Source: Alishewanella jeotgali KCTC 22429 (GTDB taxonomy: Bacteria > Pseudomonadota > Gammaproteobacteria > Enterobacterales > Alteromonadaceae). Taken from it: 64,000 nucleotides of DNA. Under the pieces are notes generated by a model. It saw only the letters and a list, made by a program, of their open reading frames with translations. It did not search any database and was not told the DNA's origin. The DNA is taken from the NCBI RefSeq assembly GCF_000245735.1, contig NZ_AHTH01000013.1, positions 1 to 64,000 of the forward strand, read 5' to 3'. The translations under genes and the position numbers were made by a program. Positions 28,570 to 38,106 of this stretch are shown piece by piece (the first letter of the stretch is position 1; every line of letters begins with the position of its first letter).

Positions 28570-31364
28570 TACAATTGCTCCTTATGAGTTGGCCGGTACG
28601 AAGTGGTCATCTTACCCAGGCTGGCCAGGATCAGCAGGGTCGCGCCAACAACAGTGACATAGACGCCCAAATCAAAAGCAATAGCACTGGCCAGTTCGAT
28701 TTCTCCGAATAGCGGCAGCTGGAAGTAGTCGAACCAGGACGTCAGATAAGGGCGACCAAACAGCCAGCTTGCTAACCCGGTCATAAAGGCAATCAATAGA
28801 CCCACTGCCACCACCCGCTGATACTCGATATTCATCCGCGCTTTAACCCAGTCCACCCCCTGCGAGATATAGAGCAGGATAATTGCCACCGCAGTAATCA
28901 AGCCGGCGATAAAGCCACCACCCGGCAAATTATGACCACGGAAGAAAATATAGATAGACACCATCAGCGCCAGCGGCAGGATACTCTGGGCCACGGTGGC
29001 CAGCAGTAACGGGTGCCGCTCACGGGCCCAGGGCCGGCCTTCGCCGTCGCTGCTCGGTTTAAATACCGGAATACGGGTTAGTAATTTAAAGATCCCCAGC
29101 GCAGCGATCCCCAGCACCGCGATTTCACCCAGCGTATCAAAGCCGCGGAAATCGACCAGGATCACATTCACGACATTGGTGCCGCCACCGCCGGTTTTGG
29201 CATTCGCAATAAAGAAATCAGAAATGGTGGTAAAGGGCCGCGTCATAATGGCATAGCTCAGACTACCAACAATAATACCGACCAGGGAGGCCAGTCCCAG
29301 ATCCCGCACTACTTTAGATGGCTCAGATTGTTTTGGCGTTTTGTGCGGCAGGAAGAACAGTGCCAGCATCAACAGAATAATGGTCACCACTTCTACACTT
29401 AATTGCGTCAGTGCCAGATCAGGGGCCGAAAAGCGGGTAAAGGCAATCGACACCATCAGACCCACCACTGAAATCATCAGTAAGGCCACGACCCGTTTGC
29501 GATGCCAGACCACAGTGGCAAAGGCACTGATCAGCAGCATAGCAGCACCGGTCGCGTTAACGGCATCGATAGGAATTTCTGCCCGGCCGCCGCCCAGTGC
29601 ATCCATCTGGATCAGCGGCAAGCCGGCCAGGATCACAAAGGCGGTTAACAGCAGCGCCATATAGCGCTGCAATGAGCCGTTATCAATCCAGTTATACAGC
29701 TTTTCAGCGCCGCGGGTCAGCTGCTTCATCAGCTGCTCGAAAATATTCAGCGTATCAACACCAGGCAGCGCACTCTGAAAATCAAACAGTTGCTTGCGTT
29801 TTACATACATCAGCACACCACCGGCCAGCGCGATGGCGCTCATCAGCAGCGGCAGATTGAAGCCATGCCAGATCGCCAGGCTATACTCCGGTAAATTACC
29901 GGCGAGCACCGCTGCGGCCGCACTATTTAATAAACCACCGACCAACATCGCGGGTGCTATCCCAACCAGAATACAGAGCAGTACCAATACCTCAACCGGT
30001 AAGCGCATATAGCGCGGCGGCTCATGCGGTGTCTTGGTCAGGCCTTTCGGCTGACCATTAAAGAACACATCATGAATTAAGCGTAGCGAATACGCGACCG
30101 AGAAAATTGCCGCCACCGTTGCCAGTAGCGGAATAATCCAGGATAAGGCGCCCAACAGGTGCTGTTGCAATGTTTCAGCGAAAAACATTTCTTTCGACAG
30201 GAAACCATTCAGCAGCGGCACCCCGGCCATGGCCGCAGCGGCTACCATCATCAGGGTCGCGGTGATCGGCATAAATTGCCACAGACCATTTAGGCGCCGC
30301 ATATCGCGCGAACCGGATTCATGGTCAATAATACCGGCGGCCATAAAAAGTGAGGCTTTAAAGGTCGCATGGTTAATAATATGAAAAACGCCGGCCACCG
30401 CCGCCAACGGCGCATTCAGACCAAATAATAAGGTGATCAACCCCAGATGGCTGATGGTGGAATAGGCCAGCAAGCCCTTTAAATCATGTTTAAACAGCGC
30501 CAGATAAGCACCAACCAATAAGGTCGTCAGGCCGGTTAAGCTAACCAGCAAGAACCAGAGCTCGGTGCCGGACAACGCCGGGTAAAAACGTGCCAGCAGG
30601 AAAATACCGGCTTTAACCATAGTAGCAGAGTGCAGATAGGCACTGACCGGCGTCGGGGCCGCCATGGCATTAGGTAACCAGAAATGAAACGGAAACTGTG
30701 CTGACTTGGTAAAACAGCCCAGTAAGAACAGCACCAGCAACAGCGGATACAGACTGTGCTGCTGAATTAAGGCACCCTGCTCTAAGATATCAGCCAATTG
30801 GTAACTGCCGGCAATATTGCCCAGCAGTAAAAACGCCGCCAACAAACAAAGCCCGCCACCACCGGTAATGGTTAATGCCATGCGGGCGCCGCGGCGCGCT
30901 TCAGACTTATGCCACCAGAAGCTGATCAGTAAAAAGGAACTGATGCTGGTGAGCTCCCAAAACAACCAGATTTGCAGAATATTACCCGACAGCACTATCC
31001 CCAGCATCGCGGTCATAAACAGCATCAGAAAACTGTAAAAGCGCGGCATCGAGTCCTGCTCAGACAAATAATAACGGGCATACAAAATAATCAGCAGGCC
31101 AATGGCCAGGATCAGCAAGGAAAACAGGTACGCCAGACCGTCCAGCCGCAGCGTCAGATCCAGCCCCAGCAGCGGGATCCATTGCCATTGCTGCAGCAGT
31201 ACCTCGCCGGAAAACACGCTTTGAGTAGTGCTTAATAAGATCGCCAGCGCGAGAGCTGGCGCCGCCGCGGTACCCCAGGCATTACGGCTGCGGGATTGTT
31301 TGGCCAGCAATAACGGCACCAGGGTCCCCAGCATCGGTAGCAGCAAAATCCATAACACATTCAT
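28569..31364 (-). CDS. mrpA: Na+/H+ antiporter subunit MrpA-MrpB fusion
   Basis: Fused subunit of 931 residues. The N-terminal part (about 1-760) is NuoL/MrpA-like, with [35 protein letters not shown] and the MbhE-like [16 protein letters not shown]. The C-terminal part (about 790-931) is an MrpB domain with [16 protein letters not shown]. This six-gene layout (A'CDEFG) is the group 2 Mrp type known from Vibrio. The operon lacks a separate mrpB, consistent with the fusion. SD AGGA is 12 bases upstream of the ATG. Confidence 0.93.
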   Translation of the reverse strand: MNVLWILLLPMLGTLVPLLLAKQSRSRNAWGTAAAPALALAILLSTTQSVFSGEVLLQQWQWIPLLGLDLTLRLDGLAYLFSLLILAIGLLIILYARYYLSEQDSMPRFYSFLMLFMTAMLGIVLSGNILQIWLFWELTSISSFLLISFWWHKSEARRGARMALTITGGGGLCLLAAFLLLGNIAGSYQLADILEQGALIQQHSLYPLLLVLFLLGCFTKSAQFPFHFWLPNAMAAPTPVSAYLHSATMVKAGIFLLARFYPALSGTELWFLLVSLTGLTTLLVGAYLALFKHDLKGLLAYSTISHLGLITLLFGLNAPLAAVAGVFHIINHATFKASLFMAAGIIDHESGSRDMRRLNGLWQFMPITATLMMVAAAAMAGVPLLNGFLSKEMFFAETLQQHLLGALSWIIPLLATVAAIFSVAYSLRLIHDVFFNGQPKGLTKTPHEPPRYMRLPVEVLVLLCILVGIAPAMLVGGLLNSAAAAVLAGNLPEYSLAIWHGFNLPLLMSAIALAGGVLMYVKRKQLFDFQSALPGVDTLNIFEQLMKQLTRGAEKLYNWIDNGSLQRYMALLLTAFVILAGLPLIQMDALGGGRAEIPIDAVNATGAAMLLISAFATVVWHRKRVVALLMISVVGLMVSIAFTRFSAPDLALTQLSVEVVTIILLMLALFFLPHKTPKQSEPSKVVRDLGLASLVGIIVGSLSYAIMTRPFTTISDFFIANAKTGGGGTNVVNVILVDFRGFDTLGEIAVLGIAALGIFKLLTRIPVFKPSSDGEGRPWARERHPLLLATVAQSILPLALMVSIYIFFRGHNLPGGGFIAGLITAVAIILLYISQGVDWVKARMNIEYQRVVAVGLLIAFMTGLASWLFGRPYLTSWFDYFQLPLFGEIELASAIAFDLGVYVTVVGATLLILASLGKMTTSYRPTHKEQL

Positions 31365-31370
31365 AGCGCA

Positions 31371-31432
31371 GTAAGTTCCTGTAAGTGATTAAGTGGCTGA
31401 CCTGAGTAACAGCAGCACCCCGCCACCCTTAC
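31371..31432 (-). promoter_or_regulatory. Structured leader of the second mrp operon
   Basis: On the minus strand GTAAG (31432-31428) can pair with CTTAC at 31385-31381 or at 31375-31371, which flank the SD AGGA (31380-31377). GTGGC and GCCAC lie inside. The octamer CGGGGTGC (31422-31415) and CAGG (31404-31401) also occur, in the same order, in the leader of the other mrp operon (19676-19683 and 19700-19703). Confidence 0.35.
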
Positions 31433-31591
31433 GACAGCAGCTGGCACCGATTTGACTTCAGCATAGAGGATGTCTGGGAATTCCGACATGGCAGGTAAAA
31501 TAATTTATTATTATGCTTATAGTTATACCTGTAGCGCTGAAAAAAGTCTATCGCTGGCAGGCTAAAGCGAGGCAGGGAGCGCGAAATGCAG

Positions 31592-31621
31592 GGGCAACGA
31601 CCGGCAATGCAGCCGTTGCCC
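31592..31621 (-). terminator. Hairpin after the oligopeptidase gene
   Basis: GGGCAACG and CGTTGCCC pair as an 8-bp stem 13 bases past the stop codon. There is no T tract, so it may be a factor-dependent terminator or mRNA end stabiliser. Bases 31433-31591 between it and the mrp leader hold no gene I can support; a 64-codon frame there has no recognisable features. Confidence 0.4.
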
Positions 31622-31633
31622 AAAACGCAGCGG

Positions 31634-33754
31634 CTATTTTGCCAGCAGATTCAGAATAAAGGCATATTCTTCAGCCGTTTCCGCCAGACGGGCAAAACGC
31701 CCTGACTTACCACCGTGTCCGGCTTCCATATTGGTGCGGAACAGCAAGGGGTTGTTGTCGGTTTTCAGCTCGCGCAGGCGGGCGACCCACTTCGCCGGCT
31801 CAAAATATTGCACCTGGGAGTCATGTAAGCCTGTGGTCACCAGCATAGCCGGATAGGCCTGAGCAGAAACCTGATCATAGGGCGAGTACGACAGCATATA
31901 ATCGTAAAAAGGTTGCTGTTTCGGGTTACCCCATTCATCAAACTCGTTGGTGGTCAGTGGAATGCTTTCATCCAGCATGGTAGTCACCACATCGACGAAC
32001 GGCACATGTGCGACCAGCGCCCGGTATTTCTGCGGTGCCATATTCGCCACTGCACCCATTAGCAAGCCGCCGGCGCTGCCACCCATACCAATCACCTTAT
32101 CTTTGGCGGCATATTTTTCGGCTACCAGATAATCAGTAACGGCAATAAAATCAGTAAAGGTATTGATTTTATTCAGCAGTTTACCCTGTTCATACCAATG
32201 CCGGCCCATTTCCTGACCGCCACGAATATGTGCAATGGCATAAACAAAGCCGCGGTCCACCAGCGATAACACGCTAGCCCGGAACCAGGGATCCATCGAC
32301 ATACCATAAGAGCCATAGGCATATTGATACAGGGGGGCAGAGCCATCCCGTTTAAAGCCTTTGCGATACAGCAGTGATACCGGGATCCGGGTACCATCCT
32401 GCGCCGTTGCCCATACCCGCTCTGTCACATAGTTGGCTTTATCGAAGCCACCTAACACTTCCTGTTGTTTCAACAGCGTCTTCTCACCGCTTGTCATATC
32501 CAGCTGATAGACGCTGGGCGGCGTGGTCAAAGAGGTATAGGTATAACGCAGCAGAGTGGTATTCTGCTCGGCATTCATGTCAAAGCCGGTTACGTACGCC
32601 GCTTCATCAGAGCTGATATAATAGGCCTTGCTCGGATCCTGCCATGGCATCACCCGGATCCGCTGTAAACCGTCACTGCGCTCACTGATCGCCAGATAAT
32701 CATTAAACAGCTCAAAATTTTGGATAAAAATCTGCTCGCTGTGCGCCAGCAGTGGCTGCCAGTGTGCACGATCACCGATTTTATCAGCCGCCACTGTCAT
32801 TAGCCGATAGTTCGGCGCTTCCCAGTCAGTACGGATAATCCAGCGGCCGTTCAAATGCTCAGCACCGTACTTAAAATCACGCTGTCTTGGCGCTAACACC
32901 TGAAACTGACCATCAGTTTTGGCCGCGTCCAGCACTCTAAGCTCGTCAGATACGGTACTACCAAGCTGAATCATTACATAGCGGTTATCCTGACTATTGC
33001 TGACCCACATATAGAAACTGTTGTCTGACTCTTCATAAACCAGCGCCGCCTTGGCCGGGTCCTGACCCAGGGTATGCCGCAGCACCTTGTTACTAAGCAA
33101 GGTCACCGGATCGTTTTGTACCACAAACAGCTGTTTACTATCCGCCGACCAGGCAATGGCTGCCGAGAGTCCGCTTAAAGAATCCGTTAATTCTTTGCCG
33201 GTACGCAGATCCCGTACCCGCAGCGTATACTGACGCCGGCCATTCAGATCTTCCATATAGGCCAGTAACTGCTGGTCCGGGCTGATCGCCAGATTAGCGA
33301 CCTGATAAAAATCCTTACCCTCAGCCAGTTGATTCACATCCAGCAGCACCTGTTCGGCACCGCCGCTCGCCGCCTTACGGGCATAGATTGGGTATTCTTT
33401 ACCGGTTTCATAACGGCTGTAGTACAGGTAATCGCCTTTGCGGTATGGAACTGAGCTGTCATCCTGCTTTACCCGACCAATAATTTCTTCCGTCAGTTGC
33501 GTCGTCAGTTGTTGGTAGCCCGCGCTATATTGGCGGTACCAGGCATTTTCCTGCTCTAAATACGCCAGGACTTTCGGATCAGAGCGCGTATCATCACGCA
33601 ACCAATAATAAGGATCGTTACGGGTACCATGGGGTGACACCACCTGAAAATCCACTTTGGCGGCTCGTGGCGCCTCCGTTAATACTGCTGAGCTGGCCAT
33701 CACCGGAACGCTGAGGATGGCGACAAACCACAGCAGCGGCTGTTTCAGAAACAT
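31634..33754 (-). CDS. ptrB: Oligopeptidase B-like S9A peptidase with signal peptide
   Basis: Serine peptidase of the prolyl oligopeptidase family, 706 residues, cleaving short peptides after basic residues if it behaves like oligopeptidase B. The triad is Ser in MGGSAGGLLMG, Asp in TGLHDSQVQYFEP and His in MEAGHGGKSGRF; a beta-propeller precedes the hydrolase domain. An N-terminal signal peptide (MFLKQPLLWFVAILSVPVMAS) predicts export, unlike the cytosolic E. coli enzyme. It stands alone between the mrp operon and the thiamine genes. Confidence 0.93.
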   Translation of the reverse strand: MFLKQPLLWFVAILSVPVMASSAVLTEAPRAAKVDFQVVSPHGTRNDPYYWLRDDTRSDPKVLAYLEQENAWYRQYSAGYQQLTTQLTEEIIGRVKQDDSSVPYRKGDYLYYSRYETGKEYPIYARKAASGGAEQVLLDVNQLAEGKDFYQVANLAISPDQQLLAYMEDLNGRRQYTLRVRDLRTGKELTDSLSGLSAAIAWSADSKQLFVVQNDPVTLLSNKVLRHTLGQDPAKAALVYEESDNSFYMWVSNSQDNRYVMIQLGSTVSDELRVLDAAKTDGQFQVLAPRQRDFKYGAEHLNGRWIIRTDWEAPNYRLMTVAADKIGDRAHWQPLLAHSEQIFIQNFELFNDYLAISERSDGLQRIRVMPWQDPSKAYYISSDEAAYVTGFDMNAEQNTTLLRYTYTSLTTPPSVYQLDMTSGEKTLLKQQEVLGGFDKANYVTERVWATAQDGTRIPVSLLYRKGFKRDGSAPLYQYAYGSYGMSMDPWFRASVLSLVDRGFVYAIAHIRGGQEMGRHWYEQGKLLNKINTFTDFIAVTDYLVAEKYAAKDKVIGMGGSAGGLLMGAVANMAPQKYRALVAHVPFVDVVTTMLDESIPLTTNEFDEWGNPKQQPFYDYMLSYSPYDQVSAQAYPAMLVTTGLHDSQVQYFEPAKWVARLRELKTDNNPLLFRTNMEAGHGGKSGRFARLAETAEEYAFILNLLAK

Positions 33755-33933
33755 CTTAACCTCGCTTTGCTTTCGTTAATAAAGACATTTTCATTTAGCA
33801 CGTTTTTTTAACCTGTTTCCAGCAAAAAAATGTAAAACACTGTAACATCCGACCTGGCAGCCCTTGCAGCATGACTTATACTGATGCAAAGTAGCCGCTG
33901 ATCGCAAATAATAAGAAAAATAGGAGAGTCAAA

Positions 33934-34116
33934 ATGAGCTTATTAACCACTGAACAAGTGGCAGAGGTGTTGGGTATTCCGGTGATCCGGGTCGAACGCC
34001 TAACCCGCGAGCATCTGCTGGTGCCAGCAGAGACAGATGCCAGTGGTAAGCCGATGTTTGCCGAAGAAGACGTCAAACGCTACAAGGTATTAGCGGAACG
34101 GCTCGGTGGTCTCTGA
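33934..34116 (+). CDS. Small MerR/excisionase-type HTH protein
   Basis: A 60-residue protein with a strong SD (AGGAG, seven bases before the ATG). TTEQVAEVLGIPVIRVERLTREHLLVPAE resembles the winged helix-turn-helix of MerR and excisionases, and KPMFAEEDVKRYK completes the wing. No second domain, so it binds DNA or serves as an accessory factor only. Its last 27 bases overlap the 3' end of the convergent kinase gene. Target unknown; the nearest genes encode thiamine salvage and an exported peptidase. A TATACT at 33877-33882 could be its -10. Confidence 0.75.
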   Translation: MSLLTTEQVAEVLGIPVIRVERLTREHLLVPAETDASGKPMFAEEDVKRYKVLAERLGGL

Positions 34117-35001
34117 TTGCAGCAACTGCTGTAATCTCTGTTGCCAACTGTTTGCCCTGTGGTGCAGGGCAGGCGTAGCCTGATACCAAAGCCAGCAAAA
34201 GCCACTATACAGGCATTTTGCCAATTGCAGACGTTGCGGCAAGGTCGCAGCCAAACGCTCTGCGGTATGCCGGTCCGGATAGCGCCGCTGTGCGCTATAT
34301 TGACGCAACAACCTTTGCTGCTGTGCTGCTGTCAGCTCAAAATGCAGCATAATCGCCGCCAAATCAAAGCTGTTATCACACAGCTGACTGTACTCAAAAT
34401 CCAGTAACCAGATTTTATTGCCATTCCACAGTAAGTTATCGGCGTGCAAATCCAGATGACAAAGCACCAGATCCGTTGCCATCCCCGCTAATTGCTCAGC
34501 ACAACGCTGCAAGGCGGCGAAAAGGTTAGCTGCGGGTTGTAAGGTGATCTGCTGTCCCTGAGCCAATAACTGCCGTAAGTAACTGGCAGGCTGTAATAGT
34601 GGCGTTTGCACCCTTAGGTTATGCAAAATCCCCAATGTATCCGCCAGCAAGCTCAAACGACTGTCGGTAAGCTTAAGCGGCTCGCCACCGGGTAGAAATT
34701 CCGAAATCAGCAGTTGCTGATGATTATGCAGCAGTAAAGGTGTGGCAGCGATCTGTTTAGCAGCGGCGGCCTGTTGGCAACGGAACTCCTGCTGCCGACA
34801 TACGCCAAGTTGACGGGCATAGCGCCGCAGCACATATTCACCGCGTGCAGTACGCAGATAGTAGTTAAGATTACTCTGCCCAGCGGCCAGGGGCCGGATC
34901 TCCAGCGGCGGGTGCTGCTGAAAAAACTCCAGTTGTTCGCAAAGCTGCCTTACAGCGTCTTGCTGTGCAATGTCAGCTGCAGTTGATAATGGCTGCGCCA
35001 T
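34090..35001 (-). CDS. Phosphotransferase, probable thiamine kinase
   Basis: Choline/thiamine kinase-like phosphotransferase of 303 residues. The catalytic loop LCHLDLHADNLLW and the metal-binding IWLLDFEYSQ are intact, and an N-terminal lobe carries AAGQSNLNYYL. It is the last gene of a TPP-riboswitch operon, so phosphorylation of imported thiamine is the likely role, analogous to ThiK. Its ATG lies inside pnuT (52-base overlap) with only a weak SD. Substrate is inferred from context alone. Confidence 0.8.
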   Translation of the reverse strand: MAQPLSTAADIAQQDAVRQLCEQLEFFQQHPPLEIRPLAAGQSNLNYYLRTARGEYVLRRYARQLGVCRQQEFRCQQAAAAKQIAATPLLLHNHQQLLISEFLPGGEPLKLTDSRLSLLADTLGILHNLRVQTPLLQPASYLRQLLAQGQQITLQPAANLFAALQRCAEQLAGMATDLVLCHLDLHADNLLWNGNKIWLLDFEYSQLCDNSFDLAAIMLHFELTAAQQQRLLRQYSAQRRYPDRHTAERLAATLPQRLQLAKCLYSGFCWLWYQATPALHHRANSWQQRLQQLLQSETTEPFR

Positions 35002-35579
35002 GCAAAATATCCCACCACGGCAATAATGGTATACAGCATAAACAAGCCGGTCAGAAAATACAGATGTTTTTGCGCATAGATAAAGATCGACACGGCATCA
35101 ATCACCACCCAGTATAGCCAGTTTGATAACAGCTTTTTCGCTACCAGCCAGGTGGCAACCAGGCTAAAGGCAGTGGTCTGGGCATCCAGATAGGCAAAGT
35201 CGGCGCGGGTATAATTGGCCATCAGGTAGCCTAAAGCCAGACCGCCCATCGCGGTCAGGCTGATCAGTAATAAATGACGCTGCCAGGCCCATTCAAACAC
35301 GGTATGAGCCTGCCCGGGTTGCTGCTTCAGTTGCTGCCAGCGCCACCAACCATACAACGCCATACCGGCATAATACAGATGCAGCAGCGCATCGGATAAC
35401 AAGGCTGAATCCCACATCACATGGGTGAAAAGTAAGGTGCTGAGCAAGGCCGCCGGCCAGCACCAGATGCTTTGCTTCAGGGCCAGTAACACATAGGCTA
35501 TCGCCAGTACCGTCGCCACCAGCTCGATACTGTGTAACAGTTGCCAGTCGGCAATCAGCTTGCTCAGCAGTTCATTCAT
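34950..35579 (-). CDS. pnuT: Thiamine transporter PnuT (PnuC family)
   Basis: Inner-membrane facilitator of 209 residues with about seven helices, of the PnuC vitamin transporter family. The family's aromatic motif appears as MALYGWWRWQQL. PnuC relatives carry nicotinamide riboside, but the TPP riboswitch and thiamine-binding neighbours point to the thiamine subtype PnuT. These carriers trap the substrate by phosphorylation, which explains the kinase gene that follows. It overlaps the YkoF-like gene by four bases. Confidence 0.88.
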   Translation of the reverse strand: MNELLSKLIADWQLLHSIELVATVLAIAYVLLALKQSIWCWPAALLSTLLFTHVMWDSALLSDALLHLYYAGMALYGWWRWQQLKQQPGQAHTVFEWAWQRHLLLISLTAMGGLALGYLMANYTRADFAYLDAQTTAFSLVATWLVAKKLLSNWLYWVVIDAVSIFIYAQKHLYFLTGLFMLYTIIAVVGYFAWRSHYQLQLTLHSKTL

Positions 35580-35824
35580 GGCCGTAAATCGCCGGGAATA
35601 AACTTACAGACAAACACCAGCTTACCGTAGTGTTCCATCGACCAGCGCATACAACGTTGTAAAGCTTGCATCACAGCGTCGTATTCACCAAAGATCTGGG
35701 TGCTCATGGTATTAGTCAGCACTTCAATTTCCGCTTCCTGTGCTAACTGCCCAAGAAAAGCCAGAATAGGGCCTTTATAATCCTCGGCCAGCGGATACTT
35801 ACTAATTTCAACTGAAAGTTGCAT
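35576..35824 (-). CDS. YkoF-like thiamine-binding protein
   Basis: Small protein of 82 residues without signal peptide. The pattern VEISKYPL, TNTMSTQIFGEYD and KFIPGDL matches the thiamine/HMP-binding YkoF family, here a single domain. It sits between the outer-membrane receptor and PnuT, 11 bases after the former. A role in holding or delivering thiamine is inferred from family and operon. Confidence 0.75.
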   Translation of the reverse strand: MQLSVEISKYPLAEDYKGPILAFLGQLAQEAEIEVLTNTMSTQIFGEYDAVMQALQRCMRWSMEHYGKLVFVCKFIPGDLRP

Positions 35825-35835
35825 TCGAACCTCCG

Positions 35836-37914
35836 TTAGAAGCTATAGCTGATAGTGGCACCGAAGCGGCGCGGTTCAGCAAACTGTTCATAAACATGGG
35901 GTGCATATTCATCACGGGGATCATTGCCAAAATAGAAACCCCGTACCCCAACATCTTTATCCAGCGCATTACGCAGCCATACGGCCAGCTCCCACTGTGC
36001 CAGCTGATAGCCAAGCCGCAGATTCAGCAGTTGGCTGCTACCGGCTTTAGCATTATGACCATCTGAGTAGTAGAAACCACTGTTACCCTGCACGCCGGCC
36101 TGCAGCGTCAGCTGTTCAGTCAGATACCAGTCGGCGCCGACACTGTAGTTAACACGTGGCGCATGCGCCTGATCGCGGCCGGTCATATCCAGGCCACTGT
36201 CGGTCAGGTAACGACCCAATTTGCTTTGCAAATAGCCAAGATTGACAAAAAGTTGTGTACTTGGAGACAACAGCAGTCGGGTTTCGGCTTCCAGACCATA
36301 GTTTCGGCCACTGGCGGCATTATCGATAAAGCCGGCAAACTCCGGGCCCAGATCCGGATTTAACCAACCCTTAACCTGCATATCATCCCGCCACATATAA
36401 AACGCAGCCACCCGGGTAGTCAAACTGCCATCGGCGGCGCTGCCTTTTACACCAAATTCGGCATTCAGCAAGCTCTCTGACTTAAAGCTGGCTTTTTCAG
36501 CCAGTTGCGCAAAACGATCTTCGCCGGCTCTGGCCAGAGCTTCGCCATTGACCCCGCCCACCTTATAACCGCGCGATAACAAGCCGTACAGCATCGCTTG
36601 CTGATTTAGCTGATAATTCAGGCTGATTTTTCCGCCCCACAGGGTTTCGTCCGGGCGCAAACTAATATTACCCGAGTCCAGATAGTCATCGCGGTAGCGT
36701 TCGACACGACCACCCAGTACCAGCGTCAGCTTGTCGGTCAGTGGGCTTTGGGTTTCAGCATAAAGCGCCAGATTACGCCGCTCCAGGCTGCTATCAAAAA
36801 AACGCCAGCGACTCTCGGCCCGGCGTAATCGCGACAGAGACAGGTCGCGTTGACTGGCATAAAGCCCAACAACCCAGTCAGTTTGCCCCCATAGCTGGCC
36901 GTCGGTTTTAGAGGTTAGCCGGTAATCCAGCGTCCATTGTTCACGGCCGCGCAGGTAACGATCCTGATAGGAGTAACCCCAGGGATGGATACCAACATAA
37001 CTCCAGTCTTCATCAAAGCCATAATCCGAATCCGCGTTCAGATAGCTCAGCTGGGTAAACATATCCGCCAGCGCCAGCCCCTGATAGTCAGCTGTTACGG
37101 CTACAGCTTTGCTACGTAATTTGTCCTGCCCGGGTTCATCGGATAAGGTGGTGCGGTTACGATCCAGCGAAAAGGCGTCGTAACCATTTTGCTGATCAAT
37201 CAAATGCGCGATAAAGCCAAGTTTCAGCTCAGCTAACGCCTGATAATCAAGGCGCAGCCGGGCAGTAAATTCATCCAGATTATTGGTATCATCGCGGTTC
37301 AGATAGGCATTTTTAATAAAACCGGCTGATTTATTCTGATCCAGCGTCAGACTGTACGCCAGCTGTTCGCTGATCGGTGCGCTATAGACCCCGGTTAACT
37401 GCCAGCTATCGTAGTTAGCCACAGTGGCGTTGACCTTCCCTTCCGCTACGGCGGTAGGCGCCTTACTGGTCAGATTTACCATGCCAGCCAGCGCATTGGT
37501 ACCAAAACGGGTGGCTTCCGGGCCACGGAAGATTTCCAGTTGCTCCGGATGCGCCAGACTGCTGATCCCCAAGCCAGCATAGTCGATGCCATCAATCAGA
37601 ATGCCCACCGACGGGTTAATCACATCAATAAATTCGCTGCGCTCGCCAATACCCCGCACCTGTAAAAAACGGCCACGGGACGCCCCGGCGGCAAAGTTGA
37701 CATTGGCGAATTGCCGCAGTGCGTCATCCAGGTGTTGTACCGACTGGCGTTGTAAATCCTGCTCGGATAAAACCGCCACACTGCCCGCCAGACGTTGCAG
37801 ATCCTGTTGCCGGAAATCGCCTTTTACCGTGATATGTTCAAGTTCAGCTTCGGTTGCACTGACCGCTAGGGCAGCGCTTAACGCCAGAGATAATGCAGAA
37901 ATACGAAACAGCAT
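35836..37914 (-). CDS. TonB-dependent outer-membrane receptor, probable thiamine uptake
   Basis: Receptor of 692 residues from 37914 (MLFRISALSLALS), preceded by GGAG at eight bases; an upstream in-frame ATG at 37953 would lengthen the signal sequence and bypass that SD. A signal peptide (about 1-20) is followed by the plug domain (LQRLAGSVAVLSEQDLQ; GILIDGIDYAG; EIFRGPEATRFG) and a beta-barrel ending in ISYSF. The TPP riboswitch upstream and the downstream pnuT suggest thiamine or a thiamine ester as substrate; this class is known as OMR1-type thiamine receptors. Confidence 0.88.
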   Translation of the reverse strand: MLFRISALSLALSAALAVSATEAELEHITVKGDFRQQDLQRLAGSVAVLSEQDLQRQSVQHLDDALRQFANVNFAAGASRGRFLQVRGIGERSEFIDVINPSVGILIDGIDYAGLGISSLAHPEQLEIFRGPEATRFGTNALAGMVNLTSKAPTAVAEGKVNATVANYDSWQLTGVYSAPISEQLAYSLTLDQNKSAGFIKNAYLNRDDTNNLDEFTARLRLDYQALAELKLGFIAHLIDQQNGYDAFSLDRNRTTLSDEPGQDKLRSKAVAVTADYQGLALADMFTQLSYLNADSDYGFDEDWSYVGIHPWGYSYQDRYLRGREQWTLDYRLTSKTDGQLWGQTDWVVGLYASQRDLSLSRLRRAESRWRFFDSSLERRNLALYAETQSPLTDKLTLVLGGRVERYRDDYLDSGNISLRPDETLWGGKISLNYQLNQQAMLYGLLSRGYKVGGVNGEALARAGEDRFAQLAEKASFKSESLLNAEFGVKGSAADGSLTTRVAAFYMWRDDMQVKGWLNPDLGPEFAGFIDNAASGRNYGLEAETRLLLSPSTQLFVNLGYLQSKLGRYLTDSGLDMTGRDQAHAPRVNYSVGADWYLTEQLTLQAGVQGNSGFYYSDGHNAKAGSSQLLNLRLGYQLAQWELAVWLRNALDKDVGVRGFYFGNDPRDEYAPHVYEQFAEPRRFGATISYSF

Positions 37915-37920
37915 GTGATC

Positions 37921-37995
37921 AACTCCGAATAGATGTAGCGGATCACACAGCATGGCTCAGGACAGGAAAGTCACAGGCGCGCTTTTTGGGGAGTT
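37921..37995 (-). promoter_or_regulatory. TPP riboswitch expression platform (translational)
   Basis: On the minus strand AACTCC (37995-37990), two bases after the aptamer, is the exact complement of GGAGTT (37926-37921), the receptor's SD. ACTCC can instead pair with GGAGT inside the aptamer (38067-38063). This fits TPP-controlled release or masking of the ribosome binding site; no terminator hairpin with T tract was seen. Confidence 0.55.
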
Positions 37996-37996
37996 A

Positions 37997-38100
37997 GCAC
38001 CATCCCTCCGCCGGTATGATCCGGATCAGGTTCTAAGGGTTTACCTAAAAAGGTATCTCAGCACTCCGTTACAAAACGTAACGAGGCACCCCTTGGTAGC
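37997..38100 (-). promoter_or_regulatory. TPP riboswitch (THI element)
   Basis: Read on the minus strand the conserved core appears in order: GGGGTGCC, GCTGAGA, ACCCTT, GAACCTGATC, then CCGGATCATACCGGCG and GAGGGATGG. P1 pairs GCtACCA with TGGTGC; a variable stem CGTTAC/GTAACG sits in the P3 position. All signature elements of a thiamin pyrophosphate aptamer are present. It controls the receptor-YkoF-pnuT-kinase operon. Confidence 0.96.
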
Positions 38101-38106
38101 GGGAGC

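Noticed and set aside
31429-31623. Minus-strand frame of 64 codons between the second mrp operon and ptrB
   Set aside because: Odd composition, no SD or family similarity, and it spans the ptrB 3' hairpin and mrp leader elements.
37586-37918. Plus-strand frame of 110 codons opposite the receptor N-terminus
   Set aside because: Antisense to the plug domain, with low-complexity Ser/Arg/Cys composition typical of shadow frames.
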